Assembly: GCF_003025035.1 (NCBI RefSeq)
Contig: NZ_PYJN01000001.1
Location: 1-64,000 of the forward strand
Source: Rhizobium sp. SEMIA4064
Lineage (GTDB): Bacteria > Pseudomonadota > Alphaproteobacteria > Rhizobiales > Rhizobiaceae
DNA: 64,000 nucleotides
Direction of reading: 5' to 3'
Of this stretch, positions 20,581 through 29,710 are shown in pieces (the stretch's first letter is position 1; each line of letters starts with the position of its first letter). The notes below the pieces were generated by a model. That model did not search any database. It was given only the letters and a program-made list of their open reading frames with translations, and had not been told where the DNA came from. Made by a program: the position numbers and the translations under genes.

Positions 20581-21846
20581 TTACGTGTTCATCGAGTCGA
20601 AGAAGTCCGGATTGTTCTTCGTCTGCTTCAACTTGTCGATGAGGAATTCGATCGCATCGGTCGTACCCATCGGTGCAAGGATACGGCGGAGAACGAAAAT
20701 CTTCTGGAGATCCTGGCGCGGCACGAGCAGGTCTTCCTTACGAGTGCCGGACTTGAGAATATCCATGGCCGGGAAGATGCGCTTATCGGCAACCTTACGG
20801 TCAAGAACGATTTCCGAGTTACCAGTGCCCTTGAACTCTTCGAAGATCACTTCATCCATGCGGCTGCCGGTATCGATCAGCGCGGTCGCGATGATGGTCA
20901 GCGAACCACCTTCTTCGATATTACGCGCGGCACCGAAGAAGCGCTTCGGACGCTGCAAGGCGTTGGCGTCGACACCACCAGTCAGAACCTTACCGGAGGA
21001 AGGAACGACGGTGTTGTAGGCGCGGCCGAGGCGGGTGATCGAATCGAGCAGGATAACAACGTCACGGCCATGCTCGACTAGGCGCTTGGCCTTTTCGATG
21101 ACCATCTCGGCAACCTGTACGTGGCGAACGGCCGGTTCATCGAAGGTCGAGGAAATGACCTCGCCGCGCACCGAACGCTGCATATCCGTCACTTCTTCCG
21201 GACGTTCGTCGATCAGCAGAACGATCAGATAGCAGTCCGGGTGATTGGCGGTGATCGAATGGGCAATGTTCTGCAGCAGCACTGTCTTACCGGTACGCGG
21301 CGGCGCCACGATCAGACCGCGTTGGCCCTTGCCGAGCGGCGCTACGAGATCGATGACGCGCGGCGACAGGTCCTTGGAGGTCGGAACGTCGAGTTCCATA
21401 CGGAAGCGTTCATTCGGATAAAGCGGCGTCAGATTGTCGAAATGGACTTTGTGACGAATCTTTTCCGGATCGTCAAAATTGATGGTGTTGACCTTCAACA
21501 GCGCGAAATAACGCTCGCCTTCCTTCGGTCCGCGGATCGGCCCCTCGACCGTATCGCCCGTCTTCAGCGAGAAACGGCGGATCTGCGACGGGGAGATATA
21601 GATATCGTCCGGACCCGGCAGATAATTGGCATTGGCAGAACGCAGGAAACCAAATCCGTCCTGCAGAACCTCGACAACGCCTTCGCCGATAATTTCCACG
21701 TCCTGGCTGGCAAGCACCTTCAGAATGGCAAACATCAATTCCTGTTTGCGCATCGTGCTTGCATTTTCGACCTCGAGCGATTCGGCAAAGGCCAGGAGAT
21801 CGGTCGGGGATTTATTCTTAAGTTCTTGAAGCTTCATTTCAGCCAT
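20581..21846 (-). CDS. rho: Transcription termination factor Rho
   Basis: Hexameric RNA-DNA helicase that ends transcripts, 421 residues. The N-terminal helix bundle (about 1-48) leads into the cold-shock-like primary RNA site with DGFGFLRS (63-70) and [10 protein letters not shown] (about 83-92). The Walker A motif is APPRTGKT (181-188) and the Walker B region is [18 protein letters not shown]; the R loop and Q loop regions follow. ATG 21846 (MAEMKL) or ATG 21837 (MKLQEL) are possible starts, neither with a strong ribosome-binding site. About 200 untranslated bases separate it from hemJ, room for a leader that could carry autogenous control. Confidence 0.97.
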   Translation of the reverse strand: MAEMKLQELKNKSPTDLLAFAESLEVENASTMRKQELMFAILKVLASQDVEIIGEGVVEVLQDGFGFLRSANANYLPGPDDIYISPSQIRRFSLKTGDTVEGPIRGPKEGERYFALLKVNTINFDDPEKIRHKVHFDNLTPLYPNERFRMELDVPTSKDLSPRVIDLVAPLGKGQRGLIVAPPRTGKTVLLQNIAHSITANHPDCYLIVLLIDERPEEVTDMQRSVRGEVISSTFDEPAVRHVQVAEMVIEKAKRLVEHGRDVVILLDSITRLGRAYNTVVPSSGKVLTGGVDANALQRPKRFFGAARNIEEGGSLTIIATALIDTGSRMDEVIFEEFKGTGNSEIVLDRKVADKRIFPAMDILKSGTRKEDLLVPRQDLQKIFVLRRILAPMGTTDAIEFLIDKLKQTKNNPDFFDSMNT

Positions 21847-22047
21847 GAAGGGATTTACTCTGTTTTAGAAAGGGGAAAGGCAATGTTGGTCGTATTCAGA
21901 ACCGCGATGAGGGTGTTCGCGGGCGACAGAACTGATACATGCCACGAAGAAGAGATGGCGGGAAAATAGCGATTCACTTTGTGCCCCGCAAGGGGGGCTG
22001 ACAAAATGAAAGAAATTTAACGTCAGTGCTAAGTTTTGCTTCTTATT

Positions 22048-22593
22048 TCATGCAAACGGCTTCACCACGACGAGAATGACGATCAGGATCATCAACACCG
22101 TCGGCGCCTCGTTCATGAACCGCCAGTAGCGGGCCGAATGACGGTTTTCATCGCGCGCAAAGGCTCGAACGGCGCGGCTGAAGAACATATGGACACCCGT
22201 CAGCAGCACGACCAGGCCGATCTTGGCATGCAGCCATCCGCCGTGGAAATCATAGACCGACCAGGCGAGATAGAGCCCGAAAATCCAGGTCAGCATCATT
22301 GCCGGCGTCATGATCACCCGCAATAGCCGCCGCTCCATCACCTTGAAGGTCTCAGACTGCTGCGAGCCGGGCTCGGCGTCGGTGTGATAGATGAAAAGCC
22401 GCGGCATATAGAAGAGCCCGGCCATCCACGAGATCACAGCGATGATATGGAACGCCTTGATCCAGAGGTAGAGATTGTCCGGATGCCAGGCAAACAGGCC
22501 AATCGCCAACGCTGCGAATAGGAGGATCATGAAATAGGCGCGCCGGCTGGCGTAGGCGCCTGGACGAGGGTCTATCTGCTTTTCCGCGTTCAC
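22048..22593 (-). CDS. hemJ: HemJ, protoporphyrinogen IX oxidase
   Basis: Membrane enzyme that oxidises protoporphyrinogen IX to protoporphyrin IX in haem synthesis, 181 residues with four hydrophobic segments (about 20-38, 45-65, 90-115 and 155-178). The conserved His-rich helix reads AFHIIAVISWMAGLFY, and RVIMTPAMM and the KIGLVVLL block fit the HemJ (UPF0093) family. The start is GTG 22593, five bases after the hemE stop, with AAGGGG (last codons of hemE) as its ribosome-binding site, so translation is coupled to hemE. Confidence 0.92.
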   Translation of the reverse strand: MNAEKQIDPRPGAYASRRAYFMILLFAALAIGLFAWHPDNLYLWIKAFHIIAVISWMAGLFYMPRLFIYHTDAEPGSQQSETFKVMERRLLRVIMTPAMMLTWIFGLYLAWSVYDFHGGWLHAKIGLVVLLTGVHMFFSRAVRAFARDENRHSARYWRFMNEAPTVLMILIVILVVVKPFA

Positions 22594-22597
22594 CTCG

Positions 22598-23638
22598 TCA
22601 CCCCTTCCATGCACGCACATGCTCGACCAGAGCGGTGACGTGAGATGGATCGGCCTGAGGGGTAATGCCATGGCCAAGATTGAAGATCAGCGGACCATGG
22701 CCGAGATGCTGCAGGACGTCGTCAATTCCATCCCTGAGGGCCTTGCCGCCGGCAACGACACGCATCGGATCGAGATTGCCCTGCACCGGTCCTTCCTGCT
22801 GCAGTTCCTTGGCAAAGGCGAGCGGCACGGACCAGTCGAGACCGATTGCATCGGCCCCCGTCTTCTGCCGGTAGGTCTTCAACATATATCCAGCGCCCTT
22901 GGCAAAGGCGATGACCTTTGCTTTCGGCCTCTGTGCCTTGACCGAAGCGATGATTCTGGCAACCGGCTTGACCGCAAAAGCCTCAAACTCCTTTTCGCCG
23001 AGAACGCCAGCCCAGGAATCAAAGATCTGCACGGCATCGGCACCGGCATCAATCTGCGCCAAGAGATAGTCGGCGGAAATATCGGCAAGCAGCATCAACA
23101 GATGCTCGAATGCCTTTGGATGCCGATAGGCGAAAAGCCGAGCAGGGGCCTGATCCGAAGTGCCGTGGCCAGCGATCATATAGGTCGCAACCGTCCAGGG
23201 TGCTCCACAAAATCCGAGCAGCGTCGTTTCCTCAGGCAGCTCGCTGCGCAGCCGCCGCACCGTCTCCATGACCGGGGCCAGATAATCGACCACGCCACCG
23301 CCCTTCAGCGCCTGAATGCCGGCTTCATCAATGGGATCCATCTCCGGGCCATGCCCTTCGGTATAACGGACATTGCGCTTCAGCGCGTCGGGGATCACCA
23401 GGATATCGGAAAACAGGATCGCAGCATCAAAGCCATATCGCCGGATCGGCTGCATGGTCACTTCGACCGCATGCTCCGGGCTATAACAGAGTTCGAGAAA
23501 GCTTCCGGCCTTTGCCCGTGTCTCTCTATATTCCGGAAGATAGCGGCCAGCTTGGCGCATTAGCCAGAGAGGGGGAGGGGTCAGCGTTTCTCCACCCAGC
23601 ACCCTCATAATCTTCCGGCGTTCATCGCTCACAGACAT
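22598..23638 (-). CDS. hemE: HemE, uroporphyrinogen decarboxylase
   Basis: Cytosolic TIM-barrel enzyme that decarboxylates uroporphyrinogen III to coproporphyrinogen III. The 346 residues carry the substrate-binding signature [15 protein letters not shown] (about 22-36) with the key arginine pair region, an [13 protein letters not shown] block containing the catalytic Asp, and [10 protein letters not shown] near the C-terminus. ATG 23638 was preferred to an upstream TTG. It is the gene immediately left of the proposed oriC, the position known for alphaproteobacterial origins, and is read away from it. Confidence 0.96.
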   Translation of the reverse strand: MSVSDERRKIMRVLGGETLTPPPLWLMRQAGRYLPEYRETRAKAGSFLELCYSPEHAVEVTMQPIRRYGFDAAILFSDILVIPDALKRNVRYTEGHGPEMDPIDEAGIQALKGGGVVDYLAPVMETVRRLRSELPEETTLLGFCGAPWTVATYMIAGHGTSDQAPARLFAYRHPKAFEHLLMLLADISADYLLAQIDAGADAVQIFDSWAGVLGEKEFEAFAVKPVARIIASVKAQRPKAKVIAFAKGAGYMLKTYRQKTGADAIGLDWSVPLAFAKELQQEGPVQGNLDPMRVVAGGKALRDGIDDVLQHLGHGPLIFNLGHGITPQADPSHVTALVEHVRAWKG

Positions 23639-24019
23639 CACCCCATATAAAACCAAACATATATCTAAGGTTTCTATTTCTTAGAGTCGGTGACTATCAA
23701 GGATTAAAATCCATCCACGACTGATCCAAAATGTCGCGCATCCGTCAATATCCGGCAAAGAGTTCAGCATAAGTGCTGGATATGTGGAAAAGCGAAACGT
23801 TACGGCAATCTTTTGAAGGACTTGGCTCCTATTTCATTTCAGTCCAGACTGGGGATAAAGTGGGGAGCCTTGCTAACGAATGCAAATTATCCACATTGCC
23901 CACAAACCCAAAGAAGCGCCCTCGTCAAAATTCGAAATGTGGAAAAGTCGGCGGTTTTCCACTTGCCCCAGAGCGGTCGGTTCCCGTACCTCTCTTCTCT
24001 CCCGAGATATCAACAGGTG
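23639..24019. other. oriC: Chromosome replication origin (oriC) between hemE and ppsR
   Basis: This 381-base gene-free stretch lies between divergent hemE and the DUF299 gene, the gene pair that flanks oriC in Caulobacter, Sinorhizobium and Rickettsia. The perfect DnaA box TTATCCACA is at 23887-23895. Near matches are TGGGGATAA (23850-23858), TGTGGAAAA (23783-23791 and 23938-23946), TTTTCCACT (23955-23963) and one at 24031-24039 just inside ppsR. The hemE-proximal 80 bases are AT-rich, a candidate unwinding region. parAB and four parS-like sites are nearby. I saw no clear CtrA box. Function is inferred from context and boxes. Confidence 0.87.
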
Positions 24020-24853
24020 ATGGAAAGTAGCGTGGAAAACCGGACAAGCTTCTTTCATCTGCATCTGATTTCTGACTCAACGGGCGAGACTCTGATTTCC
24101 GCCGGCCGCGCCGCCTCGGTGCAATTCCATGCCAGCCAGCCGCTCGAACATGTTTATCCGCTGATCCGGAATCGCAAACAGCTCCTGCCGGTTCTGGAAG
24201 CGATCGACCACAGTCCGGGTATTGTCCTTTATACGATCGTTGACCGCGAGCTTGCCGATTTCATCGACGAGCGCTGCCGCGAAATGGGCGTGCCCTGCGT
24301 CAATGTCCTTGAACCAGTCATGAATGTCTTTCAGACCTACCTCGGCACGGCGTCGCGCCGCCGGGTCGGCGCCCAGCATGTCATGAATGCCGATTACTTC
24401 GCGCGCATCGAAGCGTTGAACTTCACGATGGATCACGACGATGGGCAGATGCAGGATGACTATAATGATGCCGATGTCGTCCTCGTCGGCATCAGCCGGA
24501 CATCGAAGACGCCGACCAGCATCTATCTTGCCAACAGAGGCATCAAGACGGCCAACATTCCCATCGTCCATGGCGTGCCGTTGCCCGAAAGTTTGATCCG
24601 GGCGACGAAGCCGCTGATCGTCGGGCTGGTGGCGACCACCGACCGGATATCGCAGGTTCGCGAAAATCGTATCCTCGGTGCAACAGCCGGTTTTGATCGC
24701 GGTGACTATATCGATCGCGCGACCATCTCCGAGGAGCTGAAATATGCCCGCTCGCTCTGTGCCCGGCACAATTGGCCGGTCATCGACGTCACTCGCCGCT
24801 CGATCGAAGAGACCGCCGCCGCCATTGTTGCCCTGCGCCCGAAGCTGCGCTAA
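24020..24853 (+). CDS. ppsR: DUF299 kinase/pyrophosphorylase (PPSR, PEP synthase regulator type)
   Basis: A 277-residue protein of the DUF299 family, whose studied members phosphorylate and dephosphorylate PEP synthase or pyruvate phosphate dikinase using ADP and phosphate. Visible motifs are [10 protein letters not shown] near residue 16 and the P-loop-like [18 protein letters not shown] (about 155-172) that binds ADP. ATG 24020 was chosen: translation from upstream in-frame codons would run through the DnaA-box region. GTG 24032 is an alternative. The real target here, probably pyruvate phosphate dikinase, cannot be told from this window. Confidence 0.92.
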   Translation: MESSVENRTSFFHLHLISDSTGETLISAGRAASVQFHASQPLEHVYPLIRNRKQLLPVLEAIDHSPGIVLYTIVDRELADFIDERCREMGVPCVNVLEPVMNVFQTYLGTASRRRVGAQHVMNADYFARIEALNFTMDHDDGQMQDDYNDADVVLVGISRTSKTPTSIYLANRGIKTANIPIVHGVPLPESLIRATKPLIVGLVATTDRISQVRENRILGATAGFDRGDYIDRATISEELKYARSLCARHNWPVIDVTRRSIEETAAAIVALRPKLR

Positions 24854-24888
24854 GCGCTGAATTCCATGATTTCCGAGGTTCGTTTGAT

Positions 24889-25488
24889 ATGACAGCGCCG
24901 CTCATCCTTGCTTCTTCCAGCCCATTCCGGTGGATGCTGATGCAAAATGCCGGCCTGCATTTCCAGGCGATCGCGGCTAATATCGATGAACGTGCGATCG
25001 AAGCACCGCTGGAGCAGGATGGCGCCGGGCCGGATGCCGTGGCACTGGTGCTCGCCAAGGCCAAGGCGAAAGAGGTGAGCGATCGTTTCCCCGACTCGCT
25101 CGTCATCGGTTCAGATCAGACAATGTCGCTTGGCGATGAAGTCTTCCACAAACCGAAGACGATGGCGGATGCGGAAAACCATCTGCGAACGCTATCCGGC
25201 AAGACCCATCGTCTGAACAGTGCCATCGCACTGGCGCGCAATGGCGACATCATCTGGGAACATGTGTCCCACGCCGAATTGACCATGCGCGATCTCTCAT
25301 CCGATTTTATCCATCGCCATCTGAGCCGTGTCGGCGACAAGGCGCTGTCGAGCGTCGGTGCCTATCAGCTCGAGGCGGAGGGGATACAGCTTTTCTCGAA
25401 AATCGACGGCGATTATTTTACCATCGTCGGGTTGCCGATGCTGCCGCTCCTTCAGCAGCTTCGCGAACTGGGAGTGATTGATGGGTGA
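24889..25488 (+). CDS. maf: Maf-like nucleotide pyrophosphatase
   Basis: A 199-residue Maf/HAM1-fold protein of the group that hydrolyses non-canonical or modified nucleoside triphosphates to protect nucleic acids. The opening [13 protein letters not shown] (about 5-17) carries the phosphate-binding loop, and [15 protein letters not shown] (about 68-82) has the catalytic Asp. [19 protein letters not shown] is the conserved following block. ATG 24889 was chosen over an in-frame start inside ppsR. It overlaps aroE by 8 bases in a run ppsR-maf-aroE-coaE-dnaQ. Confidence 0.92.
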   Translation: MTAPLILASSSPFRWMLMQNAGLHFQAIAANIDERAIEAPLEQDGAGPDAVALVLAKAKAKEVSDRFPDSLVIGSDQTMSLGDEVFHKPKTMADAENHLRTLSGKTHRLNSAIALARNGDIIWEHVSHAELTMRDLSSDFIHRHLSRVGDKALSSVGAYQLEAEGIQLFSKIDGDYFTIVGLPMLPLLQQLRELGVIDG

Positions 25489-26338
25489 TTCACGTGAAAC
25501 ATTCGGCCCCAACGCCTTCGTTACGGGCTTTCCCGTCAAGCATTCCCGCTCACCCTTGATCCATGGCCATTGGCTGCGCGCGCTCGATCTTGCAGGCAGC
25601 TATCGCGCCCATGAAGTCTCGCCGGATGATTTTCCGGCCTTCATTGCTTCATTGAAAGATGGCTCAAGCGGCTTCGTCGGCGGTAACGTGACGATCCCGC
25701 ACAAGGAGACGGCATTTAAGCTGGCGGACCGGCCGGATGAGTTGTCTGAAGAGCTCGGGGCTTCGAACACACTCTGGCTTCAGGACGGATTGCTGCATGC
25801 GACGAACACGGATGGCCGCGGTTTCACGGCCAATCTGGATGAGCGCCATCCCGGTTGGGATCGTACCGACCGCGTGGTGATCATGGGTGCCGGCGGCGCC
25901 AGCCGGGCCATCATCCAGGCGGTGCGCAATCGTGGTATTGGGGAAATTCATGTCGTCAACCGCACTGTCGAGCGGGCGCGGGAACTGGCGGGTCGGTTCG
26001 GCGAGCGTGTGCATGCCCATCCGATGGCAGCGCTGAACGAGGTGATGCGAGGTGCCGGCCTCCTCGTCAACACGACCTCGCTTGGCATGGATGGCGAGGC
26101 GGCACCACAGATCGATTTTTCGCCGCTTGCTGAAAATGCCGTCGTCACCGACATTGTGTATGTGCCGCTGAAAACGCCGCTGTTGACTCAGGCAGAAGAA
26201 CAGGGCTTCGCCATTGTCGATGGCCTTGGCATGTTGTTGCACCAAGCTGTGCCGGGTTTCGAAAAATGGTTCGGCAAGCGTCCGGTGGTGGATGAGGCGC
26301 TGCGGGCACTGATCATCGCCGATATGGACAAACATTGA
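25481..26338 (+). CDS. aroE: Shikimate dehydrogenase
   Basis: NADPH enzyme reducing 3-dehydroshikimate to shikimate, 285 residues. Shikimate binding is seen in [10 protein letters not shown] (20-29), the catalytic Lys is K75 in GGNVTIPHK, and the partner Asp is in TNTDGRGF. The NADP fold is [10 protein letters not shown], and NTTSLGM follows. ATG 25481 has GGGAG six bases upstream; the TTG just before it is less likely. Codons 3-7 (Asp-Ser-Arg-Glu-Thr) coincide with a parS-like site. Its stop overlaps the coaE start by one base. Confidence 0.95.
   Translation: MGDSRETFGPNAFVTGFPVKHSRSPLIHGHWLRALDLAGSYRAHEVSPDDFPAFIASLKDGSSGFVGGNVTIPHKETAFKLADRPDELSEELGASNTLWLQDGLLHATNTDGRGFTANLDERHPGWDRTDRVVIMGAGGASRAIIQAVRNRGIGEIHVVNRTVERARELAGRFGERVHAHPMAALNEVMRGAGLLVNTTSLGMDGEAAPQIDFSPLAENAVVTDIVYVPLKTPLLTQAEEQGFAIVDGLGMLLHQAVPGFEKWFGKRPVVDEALRALIIADMDKH
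25486..25501. promoter_or_regulatory. parS-like site inside the start of aroE
   Basis: TGATTCACGTGAAACA matches parS at 15 of 16 bases. It overlaps the last three bases of maf and codons 2-7 of aroE, coding for Asp-Ser-Arg-Glu-Thr. It is the only copy found on the right side of the proposed origin, 1.5 kb away. Confidence 0.88.
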
Positions 26339-26955
26339 TGATCCGCGTTGGCCTCACCGGATCGATCGGCATGGGAAAATCGACGTCGGGAAAACTCTTC
26401 GCCGAAGCCGGCATCCCTGTGAATGATGCCGACGCCGTGGTGCATGATCTCTATAGCGGCGAAGCCGTGCCCCTGGTCGAAGCCGCTTTTCCCGGAACGA
26501 CGAAAGATGGAGCTGTTGACCGCCAGGAACTTGGCCGCAAACTCGCCTCCGATCCATCCGGTTTTAAGCGACTGGAAGCCATCGTCCATCCGCTGGTGCG
26601 GCAGCGCGAGCGGGAGTTTTTGGATGAACAGACTGCCGCCGGCGCCGATATCGTCGTGCTCGACATCCCCCTGCTGTTCGAGACCGGCGCCGACGAAAGG
26701 GTGGACAAGATCGTCGTCGTCAGTTGCGATCCGCAGATTCAACGGGAAAGAGTGCTTGCCAGGCCGGGCATGACTGAGGAAAAATTCAACATGATTCTCT
26801 CCCGCCAGACGCCGGATGCGGAGAAGCGGGCACGGGCCGATTATATCATCGACACCGGCGGCAGCATCGATGCGGCGCGGAAGCAGATAAAAGACATCAT
26901 AGCCGATCTGCGGCAGCGGCCGGCAGACAATGGATCGACAGGCGGAGAGCCCTGA
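26338..26955 (+). CDS. coaE: Dephospho-CoA kinase
   Basis: Last enzyme of coenzyme A synthesis, phosphorylating dephospho-CoA. In 205 residues it has the P-loop GSIGMGKST (8-16), VNDADAVVHDLY (about 29-40), VLDIPLLFETGAD (CoA-binding and Walker B region) and the lid segment with RPGMTEEKFNMIL and RQTPDAEKR. ATG 26338 overlaps the aroE stop by one base; translation is probably coupled. It is followed immediately by dnaQ. Confidence 0.95.
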   Translation: MIRVGLTGSIGMGKSTSGKLFAEAGIPVNDADAVVHDLYSGEAVPLVEAAFPGTTKDGAVDRQELGRKLASDPSGFKRLEAIVHPLVRQREREFLDEQTAAGADIVVLDIPLLFETGADERVDKIVVVSCDPQIQRERVLARPGMTEEKFNMILSRQTPDAEKRARADYIIDTGGSIDAARKQIKDIIADLRQRPADNGSTGGEP

Positions 26956-26956
26956 T

Positions 26957-27673
26957 ATGCGTGAAATCATTTTCGATACGGAAACGACCGGCCTCGATAA
27001 TAGAGCCGACCGTGTCATCGAAATCGGCGGTATCGAACTCTTCAATCACTTCCCGACCGGCAAGACCATCCATATCTATATCAATCCCGGCGACCGCAAG
27101 GTCCATCCGGACGCGCTTGCCGTGCACGGCATTACCGACGAATTCCTGAAGGACAAGCCGTCCTTTGCCGATGTTGCCGACGAGATTCTTGCCTTTTTCG
27201 GCGAAGCGAAGTGGATCGCCCACAATGCGACGTTCGACATGGGCTTCGTCAATGCCGAATTCGCACGGCTTGGCCGTCCGCCGATCCTGCCCGACATGGT
27301 GACCGATACGCTTGCCATGGCTAGGCGCAAACATCCGATGGGGCCGAACTCGCTGGATGCACTTTGCCGTCGCTACGGCATCGACAATTCCCACCGCACC
27401 AAACACGGCGCGCTTCTCGACTCCGAATTGCTGGCTGAAGTCTACATCGAGATGATCGGTGGCCGGCAGACGGCCCTTGGTCTCGGCAGCATCAATGGTT
27501 CATCTGCACGGTCCCGGCAGGCCGACGATATCGAAGAGATCGCTGCGGATATCCTGGTGCGACCGAAGCCTCTGGCAAGCAGATTGAGCGAGGCCGAGCT
27601 GGAAGATCACGCCGCGCTGATCGCCAAGATGGGCGAAAAGGGCATCTGGTCGAAATACCGCACCGTGAATTGA
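26957..27673 (+). CDS. dnaQ: DNA polymerase III epsilon subunit, proofreading exonuclease
   Basis: 3'-5' exonuclease of the replicative polymerase, 238 residues. Exo I FDTETTGLD is at residues 5-13, Exo II is HNATFDMGF (about 90-98) and Exo III epsilon is HGALLDSELLAEVY, giving the DEDDh active site. A variable Ser/Arg linker then a C-terminal segment that binds the polymerase follow; LIAKMGEKGIW ends the protein. ATG 26957 is one base after the coaE stop with GGCGGAG upstream. An in-frame ATG at 26930 would add nine residues inside coaE and is less likely. Confidence 0.95.
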   Translation: MREIIFDTETTGLDNRADRVIEIGGIELFNHFPTGKTIHIYINPGDRKVHPDALAVHGITDEFLKDKPSFADVADEILAFFGEAKWIAHNATFDMGFVNAEFARLGRPPILPDMVTDTLAMARRKHPMGPNSLDALCRRYGIDNSHRTKHGALLDSELLAEVYIEMIGGRQTALGLGSINGSSARSRQADDIEEIAADILVRPKPLASRLSEAELEDHAALIAKMGEKGIWSKYRTVN

Positions 27674-27696
27674 AGACATAGTCCAAGCTCCAAAAG

Positions 27697-27726
27697 AAAA
27701 TGCCCGGATCGAAATCCGGGCATTTT
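27697..27726. terminator. Bidirectional terminator between dnaQ and secB
   Basis: A 13-base perfect stem (27697-27709 with 27714-27726) with a CGAA tetraloop; the A-rich left and T-rich right arms give a U-tract in either direction. It separates convergent dnaQ and secB. Confidence 0.92.
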
Positions 27727-27755
27727 TGTTTCCATCGATGGAAAAAATCGAAGGC

Positions 27756-28238
27756 TTAGTTCGGAACTGCTTCGACCTGGGCGCGGGCCTGTTCTTCCGC
27801 AACGCGCTGGGTGAACATCTGCGCGAAATCGATCGGGTCGATCATCAGCGGCGGGAAACCGCCATTGCGGGTGACGTCGGCGATGATCTGACGGGCGAAG
27901 GGGAACAGCAGGCGCGGGCACTCGATGAAGAGCAGCGGCAGCATGTGTTCCTGCGGGAAACCGGTGACGCGGAAGACGCCGCCATAGACCAGCTCGGTGT
28001 GGAAGAGAACGCGGTCGCCATCCTTGGCTTCGGCATTCAGCGTCAGCACGACGTCGAAATCCGATTCCGACAGCGGGTTGGCGTTGACGTTGACATTGAT
28101 GTTGATATCGGGGGCGTTTTCCCGGGCCTGCAGCGAGCGCGGAGCACCAGGATTTTCGAAGGAAAGATCCTTGGTGTATTGAGCAAGGATGGAAAGGCTC
28201 GGGCTGGCTGCGCCGTTACCGCTGTTCTCGTTGGCCAT
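27756..28238 (-). CDS. secB: SecB, protein-export chaperone
   Basis: Tetrameric cytosolic chaperone that keeps preproteins unfolded and hands them to SecA; 160 residues. The substrate-groove strand is [15 protein letters not shown] (about 20-34), followed by [14 protein letters not shown] (about 45-58), and the SecA-contact part includes [35 protein letters not shown] 28238 has GAGGAAACC upstream. The C-terminal tail is acidic/Gln-Ala-rich and lacks an obvious zinc-type SecA-binding tail. Confidence 0.95.
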   Translation of the reverse strand: MANENSGNGAASPSLSILAQYTKDLSFENPGAPRSLQARENAPDININVNVNANPLSESDFDVVLTLNAEAKDGDRVLFHTELVYGGVFRVTGFPQEHMLPLLFIECPRLLFPFARQIIADVTRNGGFPPLMIDPIDFAQMFTQRVAEEQARAQVEAVPN

Positions 28239-28332
28239 GGGGGTTTCCTCTGACGTCAATGGGTGTCGCCATCTAGCATTTCGAATAAGGGCTTACAACC
28301 CTTGAGGCTTTGGCCGTCCTTGGCCGCTTTGC

Positions 28333-28863
28333 CTACTCTTCAAGGCGCTTTTTGTCAGACCAGGGCGAGTTGCGATTGGGCTCGCGATGAAAATCGGTTT
28401 CGTCCAGATCGACGACATTCCCGGGTCCGCGCGGCCGGGTTTGAGGGCCGGGACCTGAGTTCGGGCCTTGTCCGGCGCCACGTCTGAAGGCGCGCGAGCT
28501 GCCCAGAACGACGATGCGCTTCCGCAGAACCTTCCAGGCGAGCTCACGGATCGCCGGAATGAAGAGCAGCAAACCGATAATATCAGAAATGAAGCCAGGC
28601 AGCATCAGCAGGAATGCGGCAACGACGATCATAGCGCCATGCACCATCTCGCGTCCCGGATCACCGCCATTGCGGCTCTCGGCGGAAATGCGCTGCAGGA
28701 TACCGATGCCCTGGATTCTAAGGAGAGCAGCACCTAAGAGGGCGCTAAGGATCACGAGGCCCAATGTCGCCCAGACGCCGACCATCTTGCCGACGATGAC
28801 GAATCCGGCGATTTCCGCAAGCGGCATCAGAAAGACGAGGATAGGAACGAGGGATATGCGCAT
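28333..28863 (-). CDS. fxsA: FxsA family membrane protein
   Basis: A 176-residue inner-membrane protein; overexpression of E. coli FxsA relieves phage T7 exclusion by the F plasmid, but its cell role is unclear. Hydrophobic segments are at about 5-22, 27-45 and 78-100, with PLAEIAGFVIVGKMVG and MLPGFISDIIGLLLFIP as conserved blocks. The cytosolic C-terminus (about 115-176) is basic and Pro/Gly-rich, longer than needed for the family core. It is divergent from timA across 145 bases. Confidence 0.85.
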   Translation of the reverse strand: MRISLVPILVFLMPLAEIAGFVIVGKMVGVWATLGLVILSALLGAALLRIQGIGILQRISAESRNGGDPGREMVHGAMIVVAAFLLMLPGFISDIIGLLLFIPAIRELAWKVLRKRIVVLGSSRAFRRGAGQGPNSGPGPQTRPRGPGNVVDLDETDFHREPNRNSPWSDKKRLEE

Positions 28864-28885
28864 GTTAACGTATCCTGGAAGCGGT

Positions 28886-28919
28886 CTTATACGCTTAGCG
28901 TTAGTCTATCGCGTATAAT
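28886..28919. promoter_or_regulatory. Inverted repeat with -10-like ends between fxsA and timA
   Basis: CTTATACGC (28886-28894) and GCGTATAAT (28911-28919) are inverted copies with one mismatch and each contains a -10-like hexamer, TATAAT rightward at 28914-28919 and TATAAG leftward. They may be the back-to-back promoters of the divergent genes or an operator. No good -35 was found. Confidence 0.35.
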
Positions 28920-29008
28920 AAAGATACCGGTCCGCTATTTGAATGATAGATCGATGCGGACTATATGGGGATTGAAACTCTTAATTTTAACGGCGGTTCC
29001 GATACGAG

Positions 29009-29710
29009 ATGGGTGCAAACGACTTTGTGACGATCTTTTTCCTGGTGGCAGCGGTGCTGATCTTCTTTCAGCTCCGGAGCGTCCTTGGCCGCCGCACGGG
29101 GAATGAGAAGCCGCCGCGCGATCTCTATGGTTCTCCCGATTCTGCTACGGGTCCGACCGTACCGGATGCCGGCAAGGTGGTGACCCTGCCGCGACGCGAT
29201 GCGACAGAGGATGAGGATCGCTTTGCTGCCATCGACGCCTTCACGGCAGCAGGCACGCCGCTCAACGATTCGCTGCGCGAACTGAGCAAGGCCGATCCCA
29301 ACTTCAATCCGAAGGAATTCGTCAACGGCGCCCGCATGGCCTACGAGATGATCGTCATGGCCTTTGCCGATGGTGATCGCAAGGCGCTGAAGGGCCTGTT
29401 GTCGCGCGAGGTCTATGAAGGCTTCGATGCCGCCATTACCGAGCGCGAAACCAGGGGCGAAAAGGTGAAGTCTACCTTTGTCGGCATTGATAAGGCCGAT
29501 ATCCTCAGCGCCGAGATGAAGGGCACGGAAGCCTTTGTGACGATGCGCATCGTCAGCCAGATGATTTCGGCGACCTATGACAAGGCCGGCACGCTGATCG
29601 ACGGCGATGCCGAAGCCGTTGCCGAGATCAGCGATCTCTGGACCTTTGCCCGCGACAGCCGTTCGCGTGATCCGAACTGGAAACTCGTGGCGACCGAATC
29701 CGAACAATGA
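29009..29710 (+). CDS. Tim44/TimA family membrane adaptor protein
   Basis: A 233-residue protein with one N-terminal membrane helix (about 5-21, FVTIFFLVAAVLIFFQL), a charged linker, and a Tim44-like NTF2-fold domain from about residue 85 to 230 (GARMAYEMIVMAFADGDRKALKGLL, then SREVYEGFDAAI). In mitochondria Tim44 tethers the import motor; in alphaproteobacteria TimA's role is not settled. ATG 29009 follows a run ending CGATACGAG. It overlaps mltA by 4 bases (ATGA) and heads a timA-mltA-smr-xre series. Confidence 0.88.
   Translation: MGANDFVTIFFLVAAVLIFFQLRSVLGRRTGNEKPPRDLYGSPDSATGPTVPDAGKVVTLPRRDATEDEDRFAAIDAFTAAGTPLNDSLRELSKADPNFNPKEFVNGARMAYEMIVMAFADGDRKALKGLLSREVYEGFDAAITERETRGEKVKSTFVGIDKADILSAEMKGTEAFVTMRIVSQMISATYDKAGTLIDGDAEAVAEISDLWTFARDSRSRDPNWKLVATESEQ

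Noticed and set aside
23773..24019. Extended N-terminus of the DUF299 protein through the oriC region
   Set aside because: The extra residues would be encoded by DnaA-box sequence, are not typical of the family, and the family start matches ATG 24020.
27997..28182. Plus-strand reading with Asp-Val repeats near 28.1 kb
   Set aside because: The repeat comes from the Asn-Val-Asn-Val strand of SecB read in antisense; it is not a separate gene or tandem repeat.
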